Positions 6,561-15,281 of a stretch of 43,871 bases of DNA are shown here, in pieces (the stretch's first letter is position 1; every line of letters starts with the position of its first letter). Where the stretch lies: positions 1-43,871 of the forward strand of contig LAZY01000051.1 of NCBI GenBank assembly GCA_001013295.1, in the 5' to 3' direction. Below the pieces are notes generated by a model. It was not told the DNA's origin and did not search any database. It saw only the letters and a program-made list of their open reading frames with translations. This stretch comes from Chryseobacterium indologenes (lineage in GTDB: Bacteria > Bacteroidota > Bacteroidia > Flavobacteriales > Weeksellaceae). Made by a program: the position numbers and the translations under genes.

Positions 6561-6622
6561 TTCGGCATGATTGGGGAATAATTTTTGCTGAATATTTATT
6601 GATAATCACAAAATTGAAGGTT

Positions 6623-7027
6623 ATGAAAATTTTTTTAACTCTTGGATTTTCCGCATTGCTGCTGGGCCTTTTTCTGGTCTCGTGTAATGATGATGATTAT
6701 GATACGGTAGAATCGGTTGATAAAATCAAAATAGACAGTGTAAAGATCGCAAAAGACACCATGAATGTTTTTGCGATACAAAGTATAAAGACTTATTCCA
6801 CCTATCCGTCTCAATGTGAGGGGTTTTATGGATATGATTATGTCTACAACAATAATCTTGAAAGAACGGTAACTGCTTATAAATACAGAACCGGTGGACC
6901 CTGTGCTCAGGGGAGCTATGTAGCGGGCAGCAAGATCAACTTCAACCCGCAGAAGAAAGGGACTTATACTTTTAAATTCTGGAACGGCGGGAATAACTGG
7001 ATTAGCAAAACAATTGTAGTGGAATAA
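6623..7027 (+). CDS. Small lipoprotein of unknown function
   Basis: A 134-aa protein with a lipoprotein signal peptide ending in LFLVSC (lipid-modified Cys near residue 21), followed by the acidic stretch NDDDYD. Such acidic residues right after the cysteine resemble the lipoprotein export signal used for surface exposure in Bacteroidota. The mature part has two cysteines (QCEGF, PCAQG) that could form a disulphide, and ends in a beta-rich segment (KKGTYTFKFWNGGNNW) like a small immunoglobulin-type sandwich. I do not recognise the family. The next gene starts at the same base as this stop ends, so the two are co-transcribed and probably coupled. Confidence 0.75.
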   Translation: MKIFLTLGFSALLLGLFLVSCNDDDYDTVESVDKIKIDSVKIAKDTMNVFAIQSIKTYSTYPSQCEGFYGYDYVYNNNLERTVTAYKYRTGGPCAQGSYVAGSKINFNPQKKGTYTFKFWNGGNNWISKTIVVE

Positions 7028-7563
7028 TGAAATTGATTTCTGTATTTTGTCTGTTTACGGCTTCAATGGTATTCGGGCAAAAGATCACCTGGCAGGAAGG
7101 GCAAAAGCTTGTATGGGATAATTTTAAAAGCCCTGTCAACAGGAAAAATAATCCGGATGTTGCAGCCTATACAAACTGTGGCTGGGAATTCTCTGTAGTG
7201 AAATCCAGCAATCCGAAATCTCCTGTCACCATTCATATCAGCACGATATTCAATGAAGAAAAATCCTGGAAAGATGTAAAAAAGATCAATGATTATATCC
7301 TTTTGCATGAGCAGAAACATTTTGATATTGCAGAGCTGTTTGTAAGGAAATTCAGAAAAGCTGTTGCTGAAAATATCAGAACTTCAGGGGATTATAATAA
7401 ATATTTTAAAACGATTTATAACGGCGTCTCCATCGAATATAAAAACTTTCAGACCGCCTATGACAAAGATACCCGTCATGGGATGAACAAGGAAAAACAG
7501 GCAGAATATAATGCTTCGATTTCTGAAGAATTAGACAACTTAAAAAGCTATCGATCCCTTTGA
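7027..7563 (+). CDS. Secreted DUF922-like putative zinc metalloprotease
   Basis: A 178-aa protein with a Sec signal peptide ending at FGQ. The motif HEQKH (His94-Glu95-His98) in ILLHEQKHFDIAELF is a complete HExxH zinc site and is the core of the DUF922 family of predicted periplasmic metalloproteases. Its substrate is unknown. The N-terminal half (ITWQEGQKLVWDNFKSP) is the usual beta-rich part of the family. It follows the lipoprotein without a gap and overlaps the start of the nuclease gene by four bases, so all three appear to form one transcript, although no functional link is obvious. Confidence 0.75.
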   Translation: MKLISVFCLFTASMVFGQKITWQEGQKLVWDNFKSPVNRKNNPDVAAYTNCGWEFSVVKSSNPKSPVTIHISTIFNEEKSWKDVKKINDYILLHEQKHFDIAELFVRKFRKAVAENIRTSGDYNKYFKTIYNGVSIEYKNFQTAYDKDTRHGMNKEKQAEYNASISEELDNLKSYRSL

Positions 7564-10247
7564 AATTCCTCAATAAGATTATCCACGAACTTTTAGCACA
7601 AAACACGGATCTCTCTGCGTTTAATATTGTTCTGCCGGGGAAGCGTCCTATCGTTTTTATCAGACAGATTCTGGAAGAAAACAATTATTCGGGATTCCTT
7701 CCCAATTTTTTTACCGTAGAGGATCTTATCAATACAATTGCAGACAAACAGCCTATACAGGGAATTCCGCTCTGGCTCTTTTCATTTGATGTCTACAGAA
7801 GCCTGAATCTTATCCCGAGGGATGATTTTTCGGACTTTCTGAAGTGGTTTCCAACCCTGCAGAAAGACTGGGATGATATTTTGAAATTCTCAGACAGTGA
7901 CCAGGCAGTGCTTCAGTATATGTTTGACGAGGAAAGGATCAAAGAATGGGCCCAAAACCTTGGAGAGGATGATGATGTCCCGAGAAAGAAATTCCTGAAC
8001 TTCTGGCAGAATATGAACGTTTTCCTTCCGGAGCTGAAAAGCAGATTGCAGGAAAAAAACTGGGCAACATCCGGAATGATCCATGAAACAGCTAAGGCCA
8101 GGATTACAGATTTTGCGAAAAATACTTCCGAGCAATTCGTATTCTGCGGTTTCAATGCCTTTACACCGGTGGAAGAGAAGCTCGTGAGAAGCCTTTTACA
8201 ATGGAATAAAGCGCAGTGCTTCTTCCAGGCAGACCGGTATTATTTTTACGACGAAAAGCAGGAAGCAGGAAAATTCCTCAGGAATCATAAAACATGGAAA
8301 GAATTTGATGATAACAGAGCTTTTCAGTGGATAGAGGATGACTTTAGCCAGCCTAAAAATATCAAAGTATATGAAGTATCCGGAAATGTAACCCAAACGA
8401 AGGTTTTGCCGGAGATCTTTAAAGAAATTAATAATAAAACCTATTCCAACACAGCAGTTGTTCTTTTGGATGAAAATCTTCTTCCTGCGAGCCTTGATGT
8501 AATGCATGGTGTGGAAAACCTGAACATTACCATGGGATTTCCGTTGAAGAACTTATCTTTTTCCAATGCTGTAAAAAGACTTTTCTATCTACAGAAACAA
8601 CTGGAAAAAAATAAATCCTCTTACTATTACCGGGATATTTTTCCTATTCTGGAAGAACTTCCGAAGTCATTGGAAGACGAGCAGATTATTAATGATTTCA
8701 AAGCGAAAGTGGAAGAGAGGAATATTGTGTATATCTCCAGAAATCTTTTACAGGAGCTTTTAGGCGGACTTTCCTATGCGGGACTTCTTCAAAAAGCAGC
8801 CGGTACGAATGTCTACCTCGATATGCTGATTTCATTCTGTCAGCAGGTAAAATGGCTGGATATAGACGATATTCAGTATGAAAATGTTTCCCACTTTGAG
8901 AATGCTTTCAGGATCATCAAGAACCAACTGACTCCATACAATATCGAGATCAAAATGGAGACCCTCGAAATTCTGATCAACCAGCATATTAATTCCGAGA
9001 GTATAGACTTTCAGGGAGAACCTCTGAGAGGTCTACAGATCATGGGGTTGCTGGAAACCCGTCTGCTGAATTTTGAAAACGTGATCATGCTTTCTGTGAA
9101 TGAAGGGAAATTACCACTCGGAAACTCACAGAATACCTATATTCCCTTCGATATTCGGAGATTCTTTGATCTTCATACCTTTCTTGAAAATGACAGCATT
9201 TATGCCTATCACTTTTACAGACTGATCCAGGATGCGAAAAATGTACACTTGCTGTATAACGCATTAAGTTCAGGAGTGAATACAGGAGAAAAAAGCCGCT
9301 TCGTCACCCAGATCGAAATGGAAAGTTCCCATCAGATCGAACACCTGATCATTGAGAATTCTTCTGAACCGATTACGACAAAACCTATAGAAATTTCAAA
9401 GACTCCGATTGTACAGGAGCGTCTTCAGAAATGGAAAGAAAAAGTATCAGCATCCCACCTTACAAGTTATCTCTATAATCCTATAGATTTCTACCTGTCC
9501 AAGATTCTGAACACTTCGGAAACCGATGAGATTGAAGAAGAACTATCAGTGAAAAATTATGGAAACCTGGTTCATTATTCACTTCAAGAAGTATATGAGG
9601 TGTTGAAGGGTAAGGTTTTAAAAGAAAGTGATTTAAAGAATTCAGTTAAAGCGATAGATCAATATATAAATATAGCTATTGAAAAGCTTAAACATCAACC
9701 TGAATTCTATGAAAAAGGGATGAACTACATCCACAAAGCGATTGCTAAAAAGGTTATCGAAAATGTTCTTAACCACGATCTCGAACTGATAAAACAGGGA
9801 AATAAACTGGAGATTGTTGACATCGAAAGAAGGTTTGAAAATGTAGAATTTTACCTTGAAGGGAACGACAAAATTTCCTTTTTCGGATTTATTGACAGGA
9901 TTGATAAACTGAACGGAACACTAAGAATTATCGATTATAAAACAGCAAAAATCAAAAACCTTAGTGTGAAGATTGATGAAGAGAATGTAGAGAAATATTT
10001 TCATAACAGTGACAGAAAACAGGCCTTGCAGCTTTGTATCTATCATTACGTGGTGCAGCATCTTCCTGAATTCTGGGGCTTCCCGATTGAAACCGGTATC
10101 TGGAGCTTTGCTGATGCAAAAAAAGGAATGGTATCCCTGCAGTTTGACAAAGGAAATATTGACGACGCCATGAAATCGGTTAAAAGTCTTATTCTTGAAA
10201 TCCTGAATCCGGATATTAATTTTGTGGAGACTATAAAAGCTTATTAA
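7560..10247 (+). CDS. PD-(D/E)XK nuclease, AddB/RecB-exonuclease-like
   Basis: An 895-aa cytoplasmic protein. The N-terminal two thirds resemble the inactive helicase half of AddB-type proteins, with NIVLPGKRPIVFIRQILEE near the start in place of a Walker A motif. The C-terminal region (about residues 660-895) holds the RecB-family nuclease motif GFIDRIDKLNGTLRIIDYKT at about residues 773-792. Family members process double-strand DNA ends together with a UvrD-like helicase (AddA), which is not in this window. Translation starts at TTG (7560) inside the preceding gene's stop region (TTGA overlap); the residues MKFLNKIIHELL look like a genuine N-terminus and no better ATG is available. Confidence 0.85.
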   Translation: MKFLNKIIHELLAQNTDLSAFNIVLPGKRPIVFIRQILEENNYSGFLPNFFTVEDLINTIADKQPIQGIPLWLFSFDVYRSLNLIPRDDFSDFLKWFPTLQKDWDDILKFSDSDQAVLQYMFDEERIKEWAQNLGEDDDVPRKKFLNFWQNMNVFLPELKSRLQEKNWATSGMIHETAKARITDFAKNTSEQFVFCGFNAFTPVEEKLVRSLLQWNKAQCFFQADRYYFYDEKQEAGKFLRNHKTWKEFDDNRAFQWIEDDFSQPKNIKVYEVSGNVTQTKVLPEIFKEINNKTYSNTAVVLLDENLLPASLDVMHGVENLNITMGFPLKNLSFSNAVKRLFYLQKQLEKNKSSYYYRDIFPILEELPKSLEDEQIINDFKAKVEERNIVYISRNLLQELLGGLSYAGLLQKAAGTNVYLDMLISFCQQVKWLDIDDIQYENVSHFENAFRIIKNQLTPYNIEIKMETLEILINQHINSESIDFQGEPLRGLQIMGLLETRLLNFENVIMLSVNEGKLPLGNSQNTYIPFDIRRFFDLHTFLENDSIYAYHFYRLIQDAKNVHLLYNALSSGVNTGEKSRFVTQIEMESSHQIEHLIIENSSEPITTKPIEISKTPIVQERLQKWKEKVSASHLTSYLYNPIDFYLSKILNTSETDEIEEELSVKNYGNLVHYSLQEVYEVLKGKVLKESDLKNSVKAIDQYINIAIEKLKHQPEFYEKGMNYIHKAIAKKVIENVLNHDLELIKQGNKLEIVDIERRFENVEFYLEGNDKISFFGFIDRIDKLNGTLRIIDYKTAKIKNLSVKIDEENVEKYFHNSDRKQALQLCIYHYVVQHLPEFWGFPIETGIWSFADAKKGMVSLQFDKGNIDDAMKSVKSLILEILNPDINFVETIKAY

Positions 10248-10419
10248 AAATATTTAGTGTATTTTTTATTTGATAATCAGTATTTTGCATTATTTTGTCT
10301 TTTCATTAAAATACATCTTCCTATTTAACAAAACGGTAAATAGATCAGTACGTTTTTTATGTATCTTTACTCCTTCGTAACGTTTTTTAAAGTTGACAGG
10401 AATAAACTAAGGTGAACTC

Positions 10420-12786
10420 ATGAAAAAAAGCCTGATTTTTTTAGCAATCATTGTCTCTCTTATCATCAAATCCCAGCAAAAAAATGATTCTCTGAATCTT
10501 GCCCTCCAAAATGTAACCAAAGATACCAAATTTGGTCTGGCACTCAGTGGTGGTGGGGCAAAAGGATTTGCTCATATCGGTATTCTGAAGATGATCGATT
10601 CATTGGGAATCAAGGTCGATTATATTACCGGAACAAGTATGGGAGGGATTTTGGGCGGTCTGTATGCAATGGGATATAATGCCGATCAGCTGAAGTCCAC
10701 CATCTATAAAGTAGACTGGAACAGGATTTTGAGTAATAAAATTCCTTACCACAAGGTAAATATCAGTGAGAAGGATGAATATGACAAATATATTCTTGAA
10801 TTTCCCGTAGTGAAAGGAATTCCGACACTTCCCAGTTCCTATATTGAAGGACAGTATATGGGAGAAGTACTGAATACACTTACCTTCAATGCCAAACACA
10901 TTAATGACTTCAGCAAGCTGAGAATTCCTGTGGAACTTACGTCTTCAGATATTGAAAATGGAGGGCTGATAATGCAGAAAAAAGGATCTTTACCATTAGC
11001 GATCCGTTCTACGCTGGCCATTCCTGCTGCATTTGCTCCGGTTTATATCGATGGAAAGCTCCTTGTAGACGGTGGATTAGACCGTAATTATCCTGCGAAT
11101 GAGGTTCGGGAAATGGGAGCCGATTTTGTCGTTGGAGGCTATACCGGCTTCAGGCTCTTTACCAAAAAGGAAATTGAGAACCCGATGAAAATGATTTATC
11201 AGACTCATGCCATCCGTTCCGTAGAAGATTTCAAACATCAGAAAGAACTGTCTAATATCCTGGTAGATTTTGTGGATCCTTTGGGGGATATTACCACTAA
11301 GGATTTCGCCAGATACAGAAAGATTATTAAAATCGGAGAAATTGAGGCCAGAAAGCACCTTCCTGAATTTGTGGCATTGGCAGAAGCACAGCGTAAAGCC
11401 GGGATCAAATATGAGCATGAAATGATAGAGGAGGTGAAACTTCCGACAACGAAATTTACATTCAATGAAGAGGATGGAACGCCTATAACTGATGCTGCGG
11501 AAATTGAAGTGATCAAGAGACAGATGGGACTTACAGAGGGGAAATACTATGATGTAAAAACGGTGAATGAAGCCATAGACAGAGTATTCGGTATGCGGCA
11601 ATACCTAAAGGTGTACTATACTTACACCAATACCGGGGAAAGCCTTACGATGAATGTTTTTGTAAAAAGAGCCAAAAAAGGAGCCTTTAAGCTTGCCCTG
11701 CATTATGATACAGAGCAGTCTGTAGGAATTATTGTGAACTATACCTATAGAAATATTCTTCTGAATAGATCCAGGTTTTTGGCAACAGTGGATATTTCTG
11801 AGCGTTTTAAAGCCAGATTAGCTTATCAGCAGTTCTTAGACAGTGGAGAGCGTCTATGGCTGGATCTGGAAGCTAAAATGATCCACCTTAAAAGTAATGA
11901 CTTGAACTTCAGATTGTATGATGTAGGAAGTGAAGACACCAGCGATAATTTCCCCAACCATATGTACCGGAATATAACGGGTAAAATAGCCCTGAATTAT
12001 AACATCAGTCCTAATGCTGTAATCTCTCTGGGAACAGAATTCAGTACGGAAAGAATGTACAGTTTGCTGGATAAAGTAGATCAGGCCAAAATAGATAACT
12101 ACAGTAAAAAGCTTTATAATCACAGCAATTTCAATACTTTCCTGAAGTTTGAGCAGAATAATCTCAACAAAAGGTACTTTTCAACGAAAGGAAATCATCT
12201 TCAGGTAAGCACAAGATTCTATTACGGAGACCAGTACCAGCTCTATGATCTGGAAACTGTACAGCCTCTGCTATATCCCATATTAAATCCTAAAGAACCT
12301 TATTATTATCAGCCTAAAAATCTGGTTTCTTTTACTTTAAATGAAAACTTTTCTTATCAGGTGACCAGAAGGCTGGCTGCTAAAGTCAATGTGTTTCTTG
12401 GAACGAGCTTTGGTTCAAAAAGAGAGGATCAGGTTCCTTATCTTTTTCTTAATCAGAAATATAATTTAGGGGGCAGCGAGTACAATTATGACCTGCTGAG
12501 CCCGGAATTCAATGGTCTGAGACAGAAAGAACTGCCTATGACCTCTGTGGCAAAATTGGGATTGGCGCTGCAATACAGAATTATGAAAAGATTATATCTT
12601 ACCCCTTCACTCAGCTATGGTAAAGTAAGTGAAGAGTATTCTCCCTTTAATGACAGTTTTAATATGTTCGGCTATGGGGTGAATCTGGGATATGAATCTC
12701 TTATAGGGCCTATAAGCCTGAATATTTCCAGAAATAACCAGCTTGATTTTTCAAGAATATATTTTACCATCGGCTTTAAGTTCTAA
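10420..12786 (+). CDS. Patatin-like phospholipase with outer-membrane barrel (PlpD-like)
   Basis: A 788-aa exported protein. After a short signal peptide comes a patatin domain: oxyanion loop GGGAKG (44-49), nucleophile Ser73 in GTSMGG and catalytic Asp217 in LLVDGG, so the Ser-Asp dyad is complete. A POTRA-like linker (about 340-430, TEGKYYDVKTVNEAIDRVFG) leads to a beta-barrel of the BamA/Omp85 type covering about residues 430-788, rich in alternating aromatic strands and ending in YFTIGFKF with a terminal Phe. This is the layout of type Vd autotransporters such as PlpD. It probably hydrolyses phospholipids at the cell surface, or it may act on the cell's own envelope. Monocistronic. Confidence 0.92.
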   Translation: MKKSLIFLAIIVSLIIKSQQKNDSLNLALQNVTKDTKFGLALSGGGAKGFAHIGILKMIDSLGIKVDYITGTSMGGILGGLYAMGYNADQLKSTIYKVDWNRILSNKIPYHKVNISEKDEYDKYILEFPVVKGIPTLPSSYIEGQYMGEVLNTLTFNAKHINDFSKLRIPVELTSSDIENGGLIMQKKGSLPLAIRSTLAIPAAFAPVYIDGKLLVDGGLDRNYPANEVREMGADFVVGGYTGFRLFTKKEIENPMKMIYQTHAIRSVEDFKHQKELSNILVDFVDPLGDITTKDFARYRKIIKIGEIEARKHLPEFVALAEAQRKAGIKYEHEMIEEVKLPTTKFTFNEEDGTPITDAAEIEVIKRQMGLTEGKYYDVKTVNEAIDRVFGMRQYLKVYYTYTNTGESLTMNVFVKRAKKGAFKLALHYDTEQSVGIIVNYTYRNILLNRSRFLATVDISERFKARLAYQQFLDSGERLWLDLEAKMIHLKSNDLNFRLYDVGSEDTSDNFPNHMYRNITGKIALNYNISPNAVISLGTEFSTERMYSLLDKVDQAKIDNYSKKLYNHSNFNTFLKFEQNNLNKRYFSTKGNHLQVSTRFYYGDQYQLYDLETVQPLLYPILNPKEPYYYQPKNLVSFTLNENFSYQVTRRLAAKVNVFLGTSFGSKREDQVPYLFLNQKYNLGGSEYNYDLLSPEFNGLRQKELPMTSVAKLGLALQYRIMKRLYLTPSLSYGKVSEEYSPFNDSFNMFGYGVNLGYESLIGPISLNISRNNQLDFSRIYFTIGFKF

Positions 12787-12960
12787 GAATAATTTAAGAA
12801 AGACACTTTAATTATAGGCTTAAATCATTAGCCAATATCCTTCAATGAATTGATTGTTTTTTTTAAATATATTTGCTTAAGTGCTTTTTAACAGATCGAT
12901 ACGAGGTTTATCTGATGTTATTTTTAACTGTTAATATGTTTTGATTTTTAGTCTTATTTT

Positions 12961-12996
12961 AAATGCCACGAATCAATTTATTCGTGCATTAGTGGC
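12961..12996. repeat. Palindromic intergenic repeat (GCCACGAAT...)
   Basis: The outer arms GCCAC and GTGGC enclose the inner arms CACGAAT and ATTCGTG around AATTT, with a CATTA bulge on the right. A degenerate copy in opposite orientation lies at 533-570. It looks like a dispersed hairpin element. Confidence 0.55.
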
Positions 12997-13095
12997 CCAA
13001 AAAGTAAGCGGTTAAACTATCACTACTGTTTTGTATGTTCCCGGAAAATAGTGAATCCCAAAAGGATGGTTTATCAATGATCATCTATTATTAAT

Positions 13096-13122
13096 AAAAA
13101 GGCACCCCATTGCTGAAGTGCC
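13096..13122 (-). terminator. Terminator of the T9SS lipase-like gene
   Basis: GGCAC (13101-13105) pairs with GTGCC (13118-13122), and the A run at 13096-13100 gives a T tail on the minus strand. It lies 45 bases after the stop. Confidence 0.65.
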
Positions 13123-13166
13123 AAAAATTAACTTGAAAATGATATATTATAGAAAATGAAATAGTG

Positions 13167-15122
13167 TTACAATTTGATTTTTTTATTTATGACTTTCCCG
13201 TTGGCAAGAGTAACCTGTACCACATACACTCCGGGTTCTAAGCTTCGGGATTCGAAGATGGGTTTATTGATTTCCTGCTGAACAATCTGAGCTCCGGAAA
13301 TACTGTAAATATTAATACTTTTAATATCGTTGCTGGCTTTCACCTTGATTTGTCTGTTTTGTGTAAAAATATCGGTTGTATTTTCAGATGTCGGATTAGA
13401 GATCGCTTTATTAAACTGTAGATTGTAGAAAGGAGTAGCCACTTCAAATATATAGTTCTTAGTCTCAAGATCCCTAAGGCTGATTCCGCCGTTTTGCTGA
13501 TATTGTTCTTTAGTAACAGTTCTGATCAGAGTTTTGTTTTCATCAAAAATATACACGGCAGAAAGTTCTTCCTGATCAATTTTTAATTGAAAAATCCCTT
13601 TATTTTCTGACTGGATGATTTCATTTTCAGGAATTTCCTTAGGAGTGCTTTTAATGTATGGAAGCATTTTATTTTCATTGTTTTCCGATACTTTTAAAAG
13701 ATAAACTCCGTCTTTCAATGAAGATAAGCTGCGTTCATTGGCTGATCTGCTTGCTGCTTTTTCCTGATTAAAGTCGGTAATCTCAACCAGCTGCATATTT
13801 CCAAGATCCGGTTTTATCTGTGAAGGAGATAAAAAAGCTGTTTCTGATGGAGTGGCTGCCGACTGTTTGCCAAAAATAGATCCTGCTATCGCCCATTGAT
13901 TCAGGAGTCCGCCGCTTCTCAAAGTATTAAATTTTGCGTTGGATGCCAAAGTAAACGGAACAATACCGCCTACATGGCCTATAGGTCCCCAATAGAAAGA
14001 ATCCAGCTTGTATTTATTCAGATCCCACCAAGGATAATACCCTCTTTGAACATCAATGGTTTTAGACGTATTTTCGGGCGGAATGGCCAGATCTACTGTA
14101 GAATGTCCTAAGGTCATAGGGGTTTTATTATACCAGTCATAGACGTCTTTAGGCTTCATACAAAGCCTCAGCTTATTGTTGGGGTTATTGGTGACATCAT
14201 TAACAAAACTGGTGGTAAAGAGTTTCCTCCAGATTACGGGACCCCATAGCAGACCTCCATTGTCCTGTACAACATGATAATTGTACCGATCCAGATATTC
14301 TGCGGAGATCACTTCGGAAATACCGGTGTTATAAGTCTGGTAGCCTGTAGTGTTACAGCTGTGAAGAACATTGGCTAAAAATGCGGTGAACGGATAAATA
14401 TCTTTTTCCAAGACTCCTTTCTGAAGGGTAACCCCGGAAAAATCATATGGTCCGTCTCCCATATAGGCATATTTGAATTGTATATTGTTCGGGTTTGAAA
14501 TGCTTAATCGTTTTAAAGTGGACATTGCCGCATGAGCTCCCTGGGAATAGCCTGCCAGAAAATATTCATCATAGCGTTTCACATTCAACTGTGCCAGAGC
14601 TTTATTGGCTGCCGTGATAAAATCTATGGTAGCTCCTGCTTCTGTAGCATAATCTACATACGGGTGTGTGCCTTCGCCAGTTCCCATCCCTACATAATCA
14701 GGTGCCATTAAAATATAACCGTTCAGCACATAAGAAAGTTCAACAACAAATCCTGCAGTGAGAGCTCCTTTAAAGTTGGAAGGAACATTATGTCTGCTGT
14801 CTGTCGTTCCATGATCAGATACTACTGTTGATAGTTTGAAACCTACATTCGGGTACATGAGAAGACCGGTAGCTTTTACCAGGGCATTCTTTTCATTTTT
14901 GGTATAATAAGTAATTTTAAAGCCTTTCAGTCCAATATTGAAACTGTTTAGATAGCTTACAAAATCCGGTGCATTCTGTTCACCAAGATTATTGGCGATG
15001 AAATTGACAACTCCCTGCGGTGTTAGATCCAGTTTCTGTTCGGCACTTACCAGGTCTCCTGCCTGCTGGGCAAAGTAAAAAGGAGCTGATAATCCTAATA
15101 AAAAAGTCGTTATTTTCTTCAT
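13167..15122 (-). CDS. Secreted lipase/esterase-like alpha/beta hydrolase with T9SS sorting domain
   Basis: A 651-aa protein: signal peptide (MKKITTFLLGLSAPFYFAQ), then an alpha/beta-hydrolase domain to about residue 430 with nucleophile Ser193 in LAGYSQGAHA and the preceding VSDHGTTD and APDYVGMGTG loops. A linker follows, and the last 75 or so residues form a type A T9SS sorting domain (SINIYSISGAQIVQQ... LEPGVYVVQVTLANGKVI... KIKL). The protein should therefore pass the outer membrane by T9SS and be released or anchored at the surface. The domain is closest to secretory lipases of the fungal LIP type by pattern, so ester or lipid hydrolysis is likely but the substrate is open. I chose the ATG at 15122 because the longer frame adds 22 residues before the signal peptide. 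Confidence 0.88.
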   Translation of the reverse strand: MKKITTFLLGLSAPFYFAQQAGDLVSAEQKLDLTPQGVVNFIANNLGEQNAPDFVSYLNSFNIGLKGFKITYYTKNEKNALVKATGLLMYPNVGFKLSTVVSDHGTTDSRHNVPSNFKGALTAGFVVELSYVLNGYILMAPDYVGMGTGEGTHPYVDYATEAGATIDFITAANKALAQLNVKRYDEYFLAGYSQGAHAAMSTLKRLSISNPNNIQFKYAYMGDGPYDFSGVTLQKGVLEKDIYPFTAFLANVLHSCNTTGYQTYNTGISEVISAEYLDRYNYHVVQDNGGLLWGPVIWRKLFTTSFVNDVTNNPNNKLRLCMKPKDVYDWYNKTPMTLGHSTVDLAIPPENTSKTIDVQRGYYPWWDLNKYKLDSFYWGPIGHVGGIVPFTLASNAKFNTLRSGGLLNQWAIAGSIFGKQSAATPSETAFLSPSQIKPDLGNMQLVEITDFNQEKAASRSANERSLSSLKDGVYLLKVSENNENKMLPYIKSTPKEIPENEIIQSENKGIFQLKIDQEELSAVYIFDENKTLIRTVTKEQYQQNGGISLRDLETKNYIFEVATPFYNLQFNKAISNPTSENTTDIFTQNRQIKVKASNDIKSINIYSISGAQIVQQEINKPIFESRSLEPGVYVVQVTLANGKVINKKIKL

Positions 15123-15142
15123 ATCGTGAATTTTTGCTAACC

Positions 15143-15172
15143 TCAAGGTAATAACTTTATTAAATCCACAAA
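15143..15172 (-). promoter_or_regulatory. Promoter of the T9SS lipase-like gene
   Basis: On the minus strand TTTG (15169-15172), an 18-base spacer and TACCTTGA (15143-15150, close to TAnnTTTG). It ends 20 bases before the chosen ATG and overlaps the longer alternative start, which supports the start at 15122. Confidence 0.55.
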
Positions 15173-15232
15173 AATATTCAGGCATCAATAATTATTCATT
15201 GAATATCAATTCTCTGCAAAGTGAGTAAAATA

Positions 15233-15262
15233 AAAGAGTCTGATCCAAAGACCAGACTCTTT
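15233..15262 (-). terminator. Terminator of the acyl-CoA dehydrogenase gene
   Basis: A perfect 10-bp stem AAAGAGTCTG/CAGACTCTTT (15233-15242, 15253-15262) with A/T-rich flanks on both sides. It follows the dehydrogenase stop by 19 bases. Confidence 0.85.
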
Positions 15263-15281
15263 CAAATTTTATTTTTATCGC

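Larger units (their letters stand above)
12787..13166. other. Convergent intergenic region
   Basis: This gap separates the patatin gene (+) from the lipase-like gene (-). It contains a palindromic repeat at 12961-12996 and the lipase terminator at 13096-13122. A TATATTTG box at about 12868-12875 points to no gene. I see no open frame worth reporting. Confidence 0.6.

Noticed and set aside
12868..12875. TATATTTG promoter-like box in the convergent gap
   Set aside because: The nearest TTG is only 15 bases upstream, there is no downstream plus-strand gene, and no plus-strand terminator to define a small RNA.
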